A stretch of 64,000 nucleotides of DNA from Spisula solida. Lineage: Eukaryota > Mollusca > Bivalvia > Venerida > Mactridae. Below, piece after piece: positions 47,302 through 59,364 of the stretch. Below the pieces are notes generated by a model. That model searched no databases. It saw only the letters and a list, made by a program, of their open reading frames with translations, and was not told the DNA's origin. Every line of letters begins with the position of its first letter. Within the stretch, counting starts at the first letter, position 1. The stretch is taken from positions 44,061,822-44,125,821 of the forward strand of contig OX365955.1 of NCBI GenBank assembly GCA_947247005.1, given 5' to 3'. The translations under genes were made by a program, and so were the position numbers.

Positions 47302-50300
47302 TCAGGATTGTTCAATTTGCTGTAAGGCTGTTTCCAACTTGCTTCCAATCTGAAAGAGATTAAATCAAGGTAAGTCATACAGACCACAAACCATCCTGTA
47401 GAACTTCTTTTATTTGCATTTATATCCCATTGTCCAGCAATGCACAACTCAGCTATCGCAAAAACACCAGTAAAGGTTGCGCAATAACAGAATTTGTTCA
47501 AATTTTGCATACGAGCACAATATCTGCTAGAAACAGAACTATGCAAACAAAATCATAGGTCACCATACATGTTTATGAGATATTTGCCCTTGAATTTGCA
47601 AATTTGAATAAAAACACTTGTTACAAAGACAGGTCATATTTGCCCAATGAACACATACCATTGAAAAATACCAAACTATAAAGGCATATTAACCGTTTTA
47701 TATTTCGCAATCTAGAGATAAATCAGATCCACAAATTTATTAAAATGATTTTAAAGACTATCATAAATAACACAAAATCTTCTCTATGAAGGGAAAACCC
47801 TACATTACCTCACGGTAAAACTCAATCTGGCCCCTGAGAAATGTAGTCATAGAATCTTTGAAATCCACACATCGTGTTTTCTGGAAGTGATTGATCTCTG
47901 CTAGGGTCCCAAAACTGATGGTGTCCGCTCGCTGTGTTACACCTTGTACGAATGATTCCTGCATCTTACCTTCCGCTTGCTGCTTTACACATTCTCGCGC
48001 TTTACCAATGGCACCCTACAAATAACATATCAACCCATTGTAAAAACTGATTACTTTGTTTATTATTATATGAACCTATTTCATACGATTAAAACTGAAT
48101 ATGCTAATTATGATACCATAAACCATTATAAAACAAGACTGCGTTCAATAAACACTTATGCCCCCTGTGGAAGCCTTGTCCATAAATAAGTCTAAGTCCA
48201 AAATTAGGTCAAGGTGAAGGTCAAAATGGGGTTAGGTGATACTGGCGTGTGGAGAGTGTTCATACACAACATCCATGCAAGTATGAAAGCTTTGTAGCAA
48301 GCCATATTAATGCTAGAAGAAACGGTCAATTTGGGTTAACCAGGACGGACGAACGAACGGACGGACAGGTGATTCACTATATGCCTCCCCATCTATCGAT
48401 AGGGGGGGGGGGCATAAAAAGTGAAATGGTATATACAAGTAGACTGATAGATGTAAGTGCCTTTTTCTTCAATAAACTATCATTACAAATAATAGTAATG
48501 TATACGTATACAACAGTGAAAACTTAGTAGAAAAGTTTTTTATTCGAGTTTAGCGCAGTTTCTCAACAATTTTGCGTTTATACATGGCAGATGATTCACC
48601 TAACCAGTTTTCCTTGACGGAATTCTAACCTGTCCACACTTATCTGTCCACCAGAAACCAGCAACTTTTCCACATGGGGAAGAATACTGACATTGATGTC
48701 AAATTTTCATAGAAGAGTATGGCCTGTCAAACTCTTATCACCGGGCTACAAATCCAGCTCGAGCAATGCATATATACAAGTACCATTTTTACAGCCTTAT
48801 TATGCCGTGGTCTGGTATCAAATCTGAGATCTATTGCAATCGAAGCAGGCGCTCTAGCACACTCTCTCTTTACCACTAGGCTATCTAAGCGGATCAACAA
48901 TGTTGTATACTTACTTCGTGAACTTTTATAACGTCAGGAAACTGTCCCAGAATTCCTCTGTACTCATTTAATGTGTCCATCAATGGCTCAAGGTCATTTT
49001 TTGGCTACAAAGCATTATAGTGTAAAGTTTATACCCACATAAGCGTAAACTTTAAGAAATACAATAATATGCATAAACCAGACATCAACTGATTCCAATT
49101 GATTCATTTATCATTGTAAAAGAGAGATTGTTGGTTTCCAGCAAGACATATCAACCCATTGGACTAGCATTCATGCATAGCATAATTTTATATTAATAGT
49201 CCAGTAGTCCGTGCAAAACATACTTCATGTTCCAGAACCAAGAATTGAATTCTCAAGAAAATCCTTTTCATACTCTGGTGCAAAACTGTGGAATAATCTA
49301 CCAAAATCAGTGCAAACTGCAAGGACGCTTTCTTCATTTAAAAGCAAATATGTAAAGTGGAAATTTACTGGCATTTCATTATTATTGCCAAGACATTTTA
49401 TGATATCAAAATTGTTGTTTATGACTGAAATGCACGCGGACATCTGATTTAGGTGTCATACTTATGTATTTGTACCTGTGTAATTTGAATTATGTACTGT
49501 TGTCAATATTGTCATTGTATATATATATCTATTGTTATTGTGGACCATAATGAAAATTGGTTTCCCAATTATGTTATCCACAGAAAAGACATTATTATCA
49601 TACAAAAACATAAATAAAATTGTTAGTACTGCAAAATCACTTATTTTAGTGGGCATTAAATATTGTGGATTTTTTAAAATGCGATTTGATTGGGTCATGA
49701 AATGTGGAATGCACAATATGGAAGGATAAAAACTTGTTATTTAATTGGGATGTTGATTAATCATGGAATTAAATTCCGTTCATCAAACCACTAAATCAAC
49801 AAAAAATTAACCCCCCCACGAAAAATATTGATTGTACAGTATTACCTGTTTCTCATACAAGTCTCCTATCTCATTATATGTATCTCCTGTATAATCTATT
49901 GCACCTGTCAACTGTTGGGAATCTGAAAATATACGATCATCTAGAAATATACCTCCTGCTGTAGACTTAAATCTTCAAAATTGACAACATACCGCTAACA
50001 TCGGAAGGAAAGGATTTATTTTATGGTTTCTAACTCATCAGTGCGATAAAATTTGATCTTGCACAAATTTACTCAAATATTCTTTATCTTTGATCTGACA
50101 CAGTATCAACAAATATATTGTCTATCTATCTTAGGAACACTTGTTTATCTTTCAGTCTTCCATTATTACTTTCTGCTTAAATCACGGAACAATCATGTCA
50201 TTTTGACAACTTACCAGTACACCTGGTGTGGTATTCAATATTGATCTTACTTGACTTAAGGATAAGGACAACCAATCAAATCACACCATATTCAACTCTT

Positions 50301-52582
50301 GGTCAGTAACAAGCGATATGATTGGCTATCCTTATTCTCCAATTAAATCAGATCAATATTGAATACCAACCCTGGACTTCTAACTTTGAATGAGATCAAA
50401 TCCATATTTATTTACCCTTGTCACCAGGATATTAAGCTTATAATCCACAAGATAAAACTGACATTCGGACAAAAATAAATGGGACACTTACAGCCTCCCT
50501 GGTCTAAATTGAAAGTCACCGCCATAGCTTTGAAAGCTGTGCCAATCTTCTGAAATTCTCGTTTGAATGCTGAAAATAAAACCACAAAAACATCATGAAT
50601 TTAATAATAATGACAAGAATTGTGTTTCTTTTCATTTCGTAACTGGAAAAAACCTTCTCGATTTGAGCATATTCATAATCTCTCAAAGCATCTCATTCTG
50701 AGCTTAATCTCAGCTCAAGTAGTGTCATGTGTCTTAATTGTTAAATTTAATGGACTCAAAATTTCAATGACCAAACAAAACATTATTCTCAGTTTATTAC
50801 AGTAAAATTTCAAGAGCTAGAACTTCAAGATTTATCTCTCAAATTGACACTCGATTTGACCAAATTTCAATTTGAGCTGAGATTTCTACTCGAGATGCTT
50901 TGGGAGATCCGGACCTGGTCATACACAGCATATTTTATCATAATCAGAACAAGTATTGGGATAATACAATAATAAAGACTTACGTCCAAGATGTTTTTTT
51001 CTATGGTCATATGCAACTGCTGATAATATTTTTGCATTTTCTTCCATATTTTTCTGAAACTTGCAGAAATTTTCCATTTTTGCTTCTCTGAAAGAGGAGA
51101 ATTACAGAATGAAACATAGCCGTGTAATTTGAACTTCAAAATTTTAGTATGTTGAGTTTTTATCATTTTGACTTGCATGTGAGTATACATTTCCTATCGT
51201 TTCAACCGTGTCTTAATCATCATTGTACAGTACTTAGGAATGTGCAAAAACAAAATGAAAATAGATGAAAAAGTGCTGTATAAATATGGTATCAAAAACA
51301 AGAGATGTTTGTAAAACACGTAGGCCCCCATAGCAGCCAAATAGTCATTAATGTTTAAGGTCACAGTGACCTTGACCTTTGACCTCAAAATCAAAAGGGG
51401 CCATGTACTGTTCCTGACCAAGATCCTGGGGCAAAGCATTCTTGAGTTATTGAACGGAAACCATTTGGTCTGCAAAGCATAATACCCCCTCATCTAAGAT
51501 TGGACATATCAATTATAATTCTCTGTACAGACAGTATAATAATGCAGACAGGGTAGAGAACAGTCAGGGGTGTCAACAGAGCCAAATTAAAAATCCTGAA
51601 AATCATATGCGGCTGACCATTTTTGACAAACTAGAGGCCGTCAACCATATATAACTCAATTTTTCAAACTTTTTATTGAAGAAAATCCTTCAGAGCAGAT
51701 ATAATTGACCATAACTTTGCCATTTCTTGAAAATTGACACCCCAGAGAACTTACACTTCTCCATTCTGCATGGCTACAGGAGGTGTCTGTAATATCCGGA
51801 AGAACTTGCCACCAGTGTATTCATCTTTCTCAGCTTTCCGCTTTCCTTGTTTCCATTTCTGAAATAAACAGTAAATTGTGAGAACAATTATAACAAAACG
51901 TAGGTACAGATCACCAGTCGTCAGTCGGGTAGTATACTGGGCTTTCCTTGTTTCCATTTCTTAAATATACAGTAAATAGTGAGAACATAATCACACGCTC
52001 AGTATTGTTCAAAAAGATTAAAGTATGCTGCATAGATTTCAAGCAAAATTAAGCAGTACAATAAGCGTTACATCTTGATGACATTGGTATTATCCTGACG
52101 TTGTGGGCCGATCAAGGCATGGACTGGCTATCGCCACCTCCAGCTAGTTTGAATATTTATTGCACGCTCTGGGAGTGCCGAAAGATATTTCCAGCATGGC
52201 TTTACGGCACCAAAACTGATAGGCTGCAGGTAATGTGATTAATGATGATGCCCTAATATTACTGAAGTCACACTAACAAACAGCAACATGGCCAGGCCTG
52301 GTAATAAGCAAGCATTCTCAAGCCTGAAAATTCCAGTTTCAAAGCCTGAAATTCTATTTTTCAATACAATCAAAGAAGGAAAATTCTGGATTCAAAAACC
52401 TGAAATCAGGCACAGGCCTGAAATATACCAAGCCTGATGGCTAACATATACCTTATCATCTGTACATGTAAGAAAATGTAGAAAGACTTCAGATTTGGAG
52501 AGTACAGGATGTCGACAGATTCTATCTACCCACAACTGTAATAACTTCATTCTTGTATCGATAAATTCTTCCTCATAACGAC
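47302..52582 (-). CDS. Sorting nexin, SNX9/SNX18/SNX33 family, 3' eight coding exons (partial)
   Basis: Endocytic membrane-remodelling protein: the PX domain binds phosphoinositides, the BAR domain senses curvature, and the SH3 domain (not in view) recruits dynamin/WASP partners. Minus-strand exons in coding order: 52582-52452, 51858-51755, 51087-50984, 50569-50492, 49922-49846, 49004-48915, 48015-47809, 47349-47302. All GT-AG, phases consistent; 278 residues then TGA. The first exon ([36 protein letters not shown]) is the C-terminal part of PX, and [13 protein letters not shown] starts the yoke/BAR region. [43 protein letters not shown] and [13 protein letters not shown] follow through BAR, ending [14 protein letters not shown]9, 18 and 33 arose within vertebrates, so no single symbol is given. 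Earlier PX and SH3 exons were not found between 52583 and 64000 apart from a possible microexon. Confidence 0.93.
48133..48418 (-). repeat. CTTGT-ended dispersed repeat in SNX intron
   Basis: On the minus strand it begins TATGCCCCCCCCCCTATCGA with a GTCCGTCCGTTCGTTCGTCC tract and ends GGGGGCATAAG ... GTCTTGT. It lies in the intron between exons 48915-49004 and 47809-48015, in the gene's sense orientation. Confidence 0.65.
48540..48720. repeat. Old dispersed repeat fragment
   Basis: TTTCTCAACAATTTTGCG ... CACATGGGGAAGAATACTGA resembles 33705-33860 in KIF3B intron 21. Boundaries are not determinable. Confidence 0.45.
49190..49447 (+). pseudogene. LINE RT C-terminal fragment, antisense in SNX intron
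   Basis: The plus-strand frame reads [20 protein letters not shown] followed by [20 protein letters not shown], the usual end of CR1/jockey-like reverse transcriptases (compare 6247-6621). Only about 75 codons remain. It lies between two SNX exons on the opposite strand. Confidence 0.75.
51298..51500 (-). repeat. CTTGT-ended dispersed repeat with GACCTTGACC motif
   Basis: The plus strand begins ACAAGAGATG and contains AGGCCCCCATAGC, AAGGTCACAGTGACCTTGAC and ATAATACCCCCTCATC at the far end. On the minus (gene sense) strand it therefore ends CTTGT. It lies in an SNX intron. Confidence 0.55.
51565..51745. mobile_element. CAGGGGTGTC family DNA transposon, copy 4
   Basis: Left end CAGGGGTGTCAACAGAGCC, right end TTGACACCCCAG. 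The flanks share AGAAC. Its inner end lies only 4 bp from the splice donor region of SNX exon 51755-51858. Confidence 0.8.
51841..51990 (-). repeat. ~100-bp-spaced duplication of an SNX splice acceptor and first codons
   Basis: CTTTCCTTGTTTCCATTTCT (plus strand, 51841-51860, the start of the KWKQGKR exon with its acceptor) recurs at 51942-51961, with adjoining intron homology to about 51990. The upstream copy reads TTTAAG instead of TTTCAG/TTTCTGAAAT-type, so its acceptor appears lost. Confidence 0.85.
52293..52436. mobile_element. CAGGCCTGGTA MITE family, copy
   Basis: Starts CAGGCCTGGTAATAAGCAAG, ends ATACCAAGCCTG. ATGGC flanks both sides (52288-52292 and 52437-52441), supporting a 5-bp target duplication for the family. 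It ends 16 bp short of the SNX exon 52452-52582, at its donor side. Confidence 0.8.
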
Positions 52583-52839
52583 CTGAAATCACAACAAACA
52601 GATATCAGATAATGCTACAGGTACCGTTAGTATTCACAGACTGCTGTAATATGTGAAGTAATATAGTACGGAGATATTGACGTGATCCTAACCTGTATGC
52701 ATGAATATTTAACATGGTTCTGGCATTGAATTTCCGAGAGCAAATAATGCAATATCAGTCCTTTAGATATGTGTTTGTATTACAGCTCTAGCATCTTTGT
52801 GATACCCCCTGCTGATGAAACCATACAACCAGAGTTATA

Positions 52840-53464
52840 TACGTGGGTAGATCCAAAAGTAATGTCACTGTTCCGCTGGTGAGTTTATTTGTTGGCGTAC
52901 GTCAATAAAATTTATATCATAATGTAAAGTAATTCAATTCTGATTAATATCATTTGTGACATATTGTTTGACTATTAAAGTAGCAGTATATAGACATTCA
53001 AAATATACCACTGACGTCATGTCGCCGCACATGAAAATGACGTTATTTTTCCAGCGTATAATTACAGTTGATGAGACATGGGTGTATTTCTATGACCCTG
53101 AAACAAGACAGGCCCGTATAATGTGTTTTCCTCGCTACATAAATACTCTAGTATGTAAATGTGTTTAAAAAATGGGTGAACAGACATGATCGTTGTATAG
53201 AACATCAATGATGATACTTTGAAAAGGAATGATGTAAGTAACATCAAATTTTGTTTACGACGTCGTTGACGTCATTTGGCTTGCGGCGATGTCCGTTAGT
53301 AGGCTTCCTATGTACACATATATCTCAATAACAAATAATTGCATTATCATGAAATTTGGTCATTATATTGGAAATAGATTAATGTAGCTACTTTTGCGTT
53401 GTTTTATTTGCAGTATGCACGATTTTACAGCACCAGTGACATTACTTTTGGATCTCCCCACGTA
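52840..53464 (+). mobile_element. Internally deleted mariner element
   Basis: Inverted ends TACGTGGGTAGATCC ... and, complemented, TACGTGGGGAGATCC, continuing AAAAGTAATGTCAC; TA on both sides. The plus-strand frame 52956-53168 contains ITVDETWVYFYDPETRQ, the first catalytic-Asp motif of mariner transposases, followed by frame decay. The rest of the DDD domain is missing (625 bp against about 1.3 kb for a complete mariner). Dead as an autonomous element. It sits in a sequence repeated without the insert at 43187-43330. Confidence 0.88.
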
Positions 53465-53465
53465 T

Positions 53466-53880
53466 ATAGACAAGATATCAGCTGTTAAATTATGCTAATA
53501 GAAGGTCAAGGGTCAGGTTATAAATAAATTTAGACAAAATATCAGCTGTTAAATTATGCTAATAGAAGGTGGAGGGTCAGGTTATAAATATAGACAAAAT
53601 ATCAGCTGTTAAATTATGCTAATAGAAGGTGGAGGGTCAGGTTATAAATATAGACAAAATATCAGCTGTTAAATTATGCTAATAGAAGTTCGAGTGTCAA
53701 GTTATAAATATAGACAAGATATCAGCTGTTAAATTATGCTAATAGAAGGTTGAGGGTCAGGTTATAAATATAGACAAGATATCAGCTGTTAAATTATGCT
53801 AATAGAAAGTCGAGAGTCAGGTTATAAATAGACAATTTTATCAGCTGTTAAATTATGCTAATAGAACGTTGAGGATCATG
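53466..53880. repeat. ~60-bp tandem array, ~7 copies
   Basis: Unit TATAGACAAAATATCAGCTG plus TTAAATTATGCTAATAGAAG plus GTGGAGGGTCAGGTTATAAA. A single unit occurs in inverse orientation at about 43192-43260. The array starts exactly at the mariner's right end. Confidence 0.92.
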
Positions 53881-54317
53881 TTGACATCTCCATACCCTAT
53901 AAGATAATGTGTTACATACAATATACCGTCAAATACCGTAATTATTTATAGGAGACAACTTTTCAACCAATGACTTGACCCTCTGTGTGATGATACATGT
54001 TGCAGTATTTACCTTCTATACAATGAGGGATGTTGAAGAAAATGAATGTTTAACAAATGAATGAATGATACAGATTGGTTACTATAAAACTGGAAGTTAG
54101 TATTCAATACAAAATTCTTCCAGAGAAATTACGATAAATACAATATGAGTTTATTCTATGTTAATGCATTACTCCAATGTACCGCCTATTCATGCATAAC
54201 AGTTAACTTTACATGATGAGTATATCCTTACCTCCCCTTGATGTTAATGCAGTGACTGCAAGGGGAAGTAACTGCAGTGAGGAGTTTGGTTGCCATAAGC
54301 TGCTATATTCCAATAAC

Positions 54318-54750
54318 CTGTACAGTGTAGCAATACCACATGACTTTTGACTACAGTTACAAGAAGAAATTTGTAAACATTGGAAAATAAAATAGCCATA
54401 AGTATTTTATTTCTTCATCGATTTCTATGAAATATACGCCACGCTAAGGGGCCAATTATTTGCTTTCCATGAAATATAAAATCTTTTTCAGTGGCTGTGC
54501 CGTTTTGTCCATAACCTTGTGAAACCGTGGAATGTGTAGGTTTCACAGGGTAATGGAATGATTGGTAAAACTGCTGAAAAAGATCTTATATTCCACGGAA
54601 AGCAAATACATTTCCCCTTAGCGTGGCGTATATTTTATAGAAATCGATGAAAAAATAAAATACTTATGGCTATATTTGTGTTCCAATGTTTACAAATTTC
54701 TACTTGTAACTGTAGTCAAAAGTCACATGGTATTGCTACACTGCTGTACA
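54318..54750. mobile_element. 433-bp near-perfect palindromic fold-back element
   Basis: The left arm TGTACAGTGTAGCAATACCA through TTTTGACTACAGTTACAAGA, TTTCTTCATCGATTTCTATG and ATACGCCACGCTAAGGGG to CCTTGTGAAACC is mirrored by the right arm ending CTGTACA. Arms are about 210 bp and the loop about 12 nt. No coding capacity. A half element (one arm) is present at 56222-56445. Confidence 0.92.
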
Positions 54751-55204
54751 TAGATGGTGTACATAATCTAACTAATCTGTCCCCTGTGTAATCTACTGGT
54801 GAATGGAGTATCAGGTCAATGACCAGGAGGGGACTGGACATAGGGAATCAGGAGTGATTATATTGTGTAGTTAGGATATTTAAACACAATTTTATCATAG
54901 TAATAATTCAGATATAATAATAATAATAATATTGTGTAATGTTTGTTTTGTATCAGGCATATTTTGTGTCAGGTTTTATTTTGGATATGAAACAGAGGTC
55001 AATACACAATATTAATACATCAAAGGTTAAATTTTTGACAAATAAATTAGGTGGCCTGGGTGGAGATAAACTGATTGTTATAACACCAGTACATGTATAT
55101 GTACTGTATAATGTATATATAGGACAGTACCGATACATGGTACAGTCATACAGGTAACCATGGTAGTTTGGTGCATGATGTGAAGGACCTATATTCTAAC
55201 TGAC
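54751..55204. other. SNX upstream intron DNA, no gene seen
   Basis: Contains a short ATAATAATAATAATAAT run (about 54916-54931). The 72-codon frame at 54939-55157 has no family resemblance. Confidence 0.35.
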
Positions 55205-55246
55205 CTGCTCGAGCAGAAGACGAGGGATTCAGGGCACCAAAAGCAG
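55205..55246 (-). other. Candidate 42-nt SNX microexon
   Basis: On the minus strand TGCCTCATTTTCAG precedes a 42-nt open block (AFGALNPSSSARA) followed by GTCAGT. It begins and ends in phase 1, exactly the phase needed to join the first SNX exon (G|GT at 52582). If spliced it would add 14 residues immediately before GRYEEEF, next to the PX membrane-insertion loop. Good splice sites and phase support it; there is no homology support. Confidence 0.35.
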
Positions 55247-56186
55247 CTGAAAATGAGGCAGTAACAAAATAAAGATACACAATTTTTTTTTTTTCTGTTT
55301 TGCATAAATAAAGCAACAATGACATGCACCTGCACAGAATGCAAATTATGCAACATGCAATATGCACTAACCGAGTGGACCGTAATAATTACATCATTAG
55401 ATTACCATCCCCTCCAGTCCCTTTATCTACATACTTATGTCACTTCTTACTTTATTTAATCATATCCAAAATAAATACCGCATTCCCTTGAATAAACGCC
55501 TCCCCCCCCAGGGGCGATGCATAAGCGGACGTTTATTTGAGGGCCTTCTTTTTGAAAAAGGTCTTACTATGTACTATAATTTTAAGTGAATCATGTTCAC
55601 ATATGATTTTCCATAGAATAAACCACCAATCAATGCCTAATTGAAGGTATTTGTGGGCCTTTAAAAAAAATTATTTTAAGGAATACAGCAGATTAAAAAA
55701 TTATCATCCAATCTAGCTAGCCCTACCTCCATTTTTTTAAGCCAGACTGATTTTTGTTTTCTCAAAAATTGTGTGCTTTATTAATATAAATCAGTCAAAT
55801 ATTTAAATATAATAATAATATTTTAGAAATCAAGATGAAATCTATCTAACTTCCCCTAACTAAAGCAAAATTTTGACGATAATCTAGCAGTTAATCAATA
55901 ATAGCCTGACTAACATTTTTTAATTAAGATTTCAAAGATGAATGAGTAACCATGACATAATAATAAACAAACAATAAACGACTAGTAACTCCTGACAACC
56001 AACAAGTATACCTGACAACCGCCCCTGTGTTAACATCAAGAATGATCAACTCATGCAATCATAACCACCAAATTAAGTCATACTAATGTGTCAATAATTA
56101 GCATGTCAACACTCAGCGGTATGTACAACTATAATTAATCTATGTGACTCAATATGAGCATGTAATATTTATAGGCCCAGTATATA
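55247..56186. other. SNX upstream intron DNA, no gene seen
   Basis: AT-rich with a C-run near 55502-55509 and no frames of interest. PX/SH3 exons were searched for on the minus strand by motif and not found. Confidence 0.35.
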
Positions 56187-56745
56187 CAGTGTCCATCAAA
56201 AATAAGTATACAGTCGCAAAAATTAAACTTTTCCATGGTTTCACAGGGTGCTGGACAAAATGCCACAGCTGCTGAAAAATGTCTTATATCTCATGGAAAG
56301 CAATTAATTTTCCCCTTAAGCGTGGCGTATATTTCATAGAAATCGTTGAAGAAATAAAACACTTATGGCTAATTTTGTTTTCCAATGTTGACAAATTGCG
56401 GCTTCAAACTGTAGCCAAAAGTCACGTGGTATTGCTACACTTAATTATACTAGTTTCTGAAACTACCGTTACTAAATGAGCAAAAAAAGTGATAGAAGTA
56501 AAGATGAAGATGCTCTGAATTAAAATACCATGTGATCCAATAGACAAAATTTTCCAGCCAGACAAAGAAACTTTATATGTTACACCTAGGCTACCAATCT
56601 GAGTCAATGTATGGTCTATACACTTAATAAACAAAAATATTCCTTGTCTTCAAAAATATTGTTGTTCTACTGTTCTGCAAATAGTATAATTACAGATGAG
56701 TAAATGGGGAAATCACCTCTGTATACTTATTTTTGGTGGACAGTA
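56187..56745. mobile_element. Tc1/mariner-type MITE carrying half of the fold-back element
   Basis: Left end CAGTGTCCATCAAAAATAAG preceded by TA; right end CTTATTTTTGGTGGACAG followed by TA. The interior (ATTATACTAGTTT ... TCTGAATTAAAATA ... CATGTGATCC) matches 61239-61574, but 56222-56445 is replaced or interrupted by one arm of the palindrome found at 54318-54750. It is nested or recombined. Confidence 0.8.
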
Positions 56746-57170
56746 TATTTACAATAAATGTAACAGACGTTTATCAAATAGTTGTAATATCTGAGTGATT
56801 AACCGTTACCTCAGATACGCATTATTTTACGACACCTGGTCATTACTAACGTATCACCAATATGATAAATTGAGTTACGTCAATGTAATTAGTACCACAG
56901 AAATTTACAAATAGTTATTTTTGTACATTAAGACATAAAAATAAATCATTCACTGGTAGTATATACAGACAACAAGCATATGAACCTCATAAAAAGTAAC
57001 ATAAATGTATAGTAAAAAACATCAACAGAATAGACCCTTGTGTTATATTTGTTACTAATAATATATAAAACATAGAACGAAAATATTAATGAATTATTAA
57101 ATTTTCTTAAAGAAAACTTGATAAATTTGCCACAAAATTTCCACACTTCACCCTGCCCCATCATGATCAT

Positions 57171-57601
57171 TAAATAACTAACTCATCATATGTTATATTT
57201 GAGTTTGATTTGCAGGAAATTATTTTCATTCTTTCGTTCCAAACTAACCCTACGGTATAAAATGGGTATTTTGATAGTTGGTCTTGTTTTAATCCTGAAA
57301 CTACCTTATTAGGTCACTACAGCTAAATTTTGCTTCTCTCTTTCATAAGTTGTGGGGCGACTTTTTAGGTTTTTTCGGGATCGTTTTTTGGGGACTTATG
57401 GCTGGTTATTCACGGTAAGCAACATTGTATTACAAGTATCATTAAATCTTATAAATACTTAAATTTGGTTCATGCCATAGTCTGGGATTTAACCCATAAC
57501 CTATCCCATATTCCCCAGGCCGATATTCCCATCACTAGGAATCAAACTCAAATATAACATCATAAACCAAAGACACCTAAATCTTCCACCAAAAAACTAA
57601 A
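57171..57601. other. SNX upstream intron DNA, no gene seen
   Basis: No frame, RNA gene or repeat recognised. Confidence 0.3.
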
Positions 57602-58170
57602 ACAAGAGGATCAAAGATCCTTGGGCGCTCACCTGCTAAACATGGTCAAACTTTGAACTTGACCTTAAGGTCATCAAGATAAACATTTTGACAAAACTTG
57701 TTGAAAGTTAAAGCAAAAATGTGGCCTCCAGAGTGTTAACAAGGTTTTGATATTATTTGACAAATTGACCTAGTTTTTGACCCCACATGACCCAATTTCG
57801 AACATGACCTTAAGGTCATCAAGACAAACATTTTGACCAAAGTTGATAAAGAATAAAGCAAAAATGTGGCCTCAAGAGTGTTAACCAGGTTTTCCAATTA
57901 TTTGACTTTTTGATCTAGTTTTTGACCCCACATGACCCAACTTCGAACTTGACCTTAAGGTCACCAAGATAAACATTTTGACTAAACTTCATGAAGATTA
58001 AAGCAAAAAACTACTGACCAAGTTTGATGAAGATCAAAGCAAAATTGAAAGTGCTAGAGTGTTAACGGTGAAAAGTCTAACGGACGGACAGACAGACGGA
58101 CGGACAGATGGACGACGGACAAAAAACAATCACAAAAGCTCACATTGCCACTTTGTGGCAGGTGAGCTAA
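57602..58170 (-). repeat. GGTGAGC-headed repeat, minus orientation, copy 1
   Basis: On the minus strand it starts TTAGCTCACCTGCCACAAAG ... GGCAATGTGAGC and has a GTCCGTCCGTCTGTCTGTCC tract. Three or four core units follow with GACCTTAAGGTC and CATGTGGGGTC, and it ends GCGCCCAAGGATCTTTGATC then CTCTTGT. Same architecture as 31432-32473. Confidence 0.88.
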
Positions 58171-58373
58171 AAAGAAATCAACAATGTTTTAAGATGCAAA
58201 CTATTACTTTTCTTTACGCTACCCCTTCGTGACCTTTGGACATCTGTAGAACAAAAAGCAGTACTGTTCACTATATACCGTATACCATTTACATGTACAT
58301 AGACACAGCTAGAACATATAGATTAATAGAACATTAACATAGAATAACAGAACATTAACATGTGCCAAGTAAA

Positions 58374-58628
58374 ACAAGTAATTGAGAATTGCAAGCAGTA
58401 CAGAAGTCCCCTACCGGTTTGAAGCCATTTTCAATGTTTCTGTTGCCATAGCAACCACAAAATAATTTTAGACGTGCATAATCCCCTTATTGCCCTCTAT
58501 ATCCACATACCAAGTTTCATAAACTTAGCTTGTAAACTTTTTAAGTTATGTCAGGATCCAGATTTTTTGACTGACTGACGGAGGGCAAACCTATAGTCCC
58601 CTCCGGTCAAAAACCGGTAGGGGACTAA
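58374..58628 (-). repeat. CCCCTACCGG family, copy 5
   Basis: Minus-strand head TTAGTCCCCTACCGGTTTTT ... CCGGAGGGGACTA, then CCCTCCGTCAG and TTGCTATGGCAACAGAAA, ending TTGCAATTCTCAATTACTTGT. Sense relative to SNX. Confidence 0.9.
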
Positions 58629-59364
58629 TAACTGGAAAAGTGCCAAAGCAACTAACTACAACATTTGATGCCTTTTACCATCTACCATAATTATCCTTTC
58701 AAGTATTGCCTGCACTATTATAAAACCCAGAATTGTAACTTAAAATTGCATAAAGGTCAAAATTCATTTATTGTTGGATTCGGTTATAGCCAAAAAAGCA
58801 TAATATTATGAGTCCTTTATACAACTTCCATAAGTCTCCGAAGTGCAATTCAGGAACAACCATGTTCTTTCATCATATTTCCAGGATTTTTTGCATCAAC
58901 CTTATTTTCTTTGATTTCTTCTTTTTTTGTTTTTACATGCGTCCATACCTGCCAAGTTTCCAAAATCCAAAAGTGGAGTGGTAATGGAAATTGGATACTT
59001 ATTAAGACCATAATAAACAATGTGACACTCCAAAAGGTGCCAGATAGTTTCATTTGGTAATGTATTTGTTAATAACAACCAAGGGCCACAAAATACTATC
59101 TGAAATCCAGAGTAAAGGTGGGTTAAATCGGAAAATCAGATATTTCATTTCAAATAAAAGTGGAGCGACTCCACTTTAAGTGGAGACCTTGGCAGGTATG
59201 CATGCGTCCAATACACAGATGCGGGCAATACTTGGTTGGATACGGTATATTTATAAAGACAGAGGTAAGAACACAGTCATAAAAAAGGAAAGATTAAAAT
59301 ACAGCAGCAATATAAACCAGATTAAAACCATATCAAACACATTTGGTGCCAATGTATAATTAAA

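Noticed and set aside
53995..54060. Possible SNX exon reading NIPHCIEG joined in phase to RYEEEF
   Set aside because: Phase fits and a GTAAAT donor exists, but it lacks the PX proline-loop signature and has no convincing acceptor or length; probably chance.
55146..55367. 73-codon minus-strand frame containing the candidate microexon
   Set aside because: Most of it reads through the polypyrimidine tract and intron; only the 42-nt block with splice sites is kept.
58200..58260. Possible minus-strand exon with TTCTACAG acceptor
   Set aside because: Only ~26 nt, no PX or SH3 similarity.
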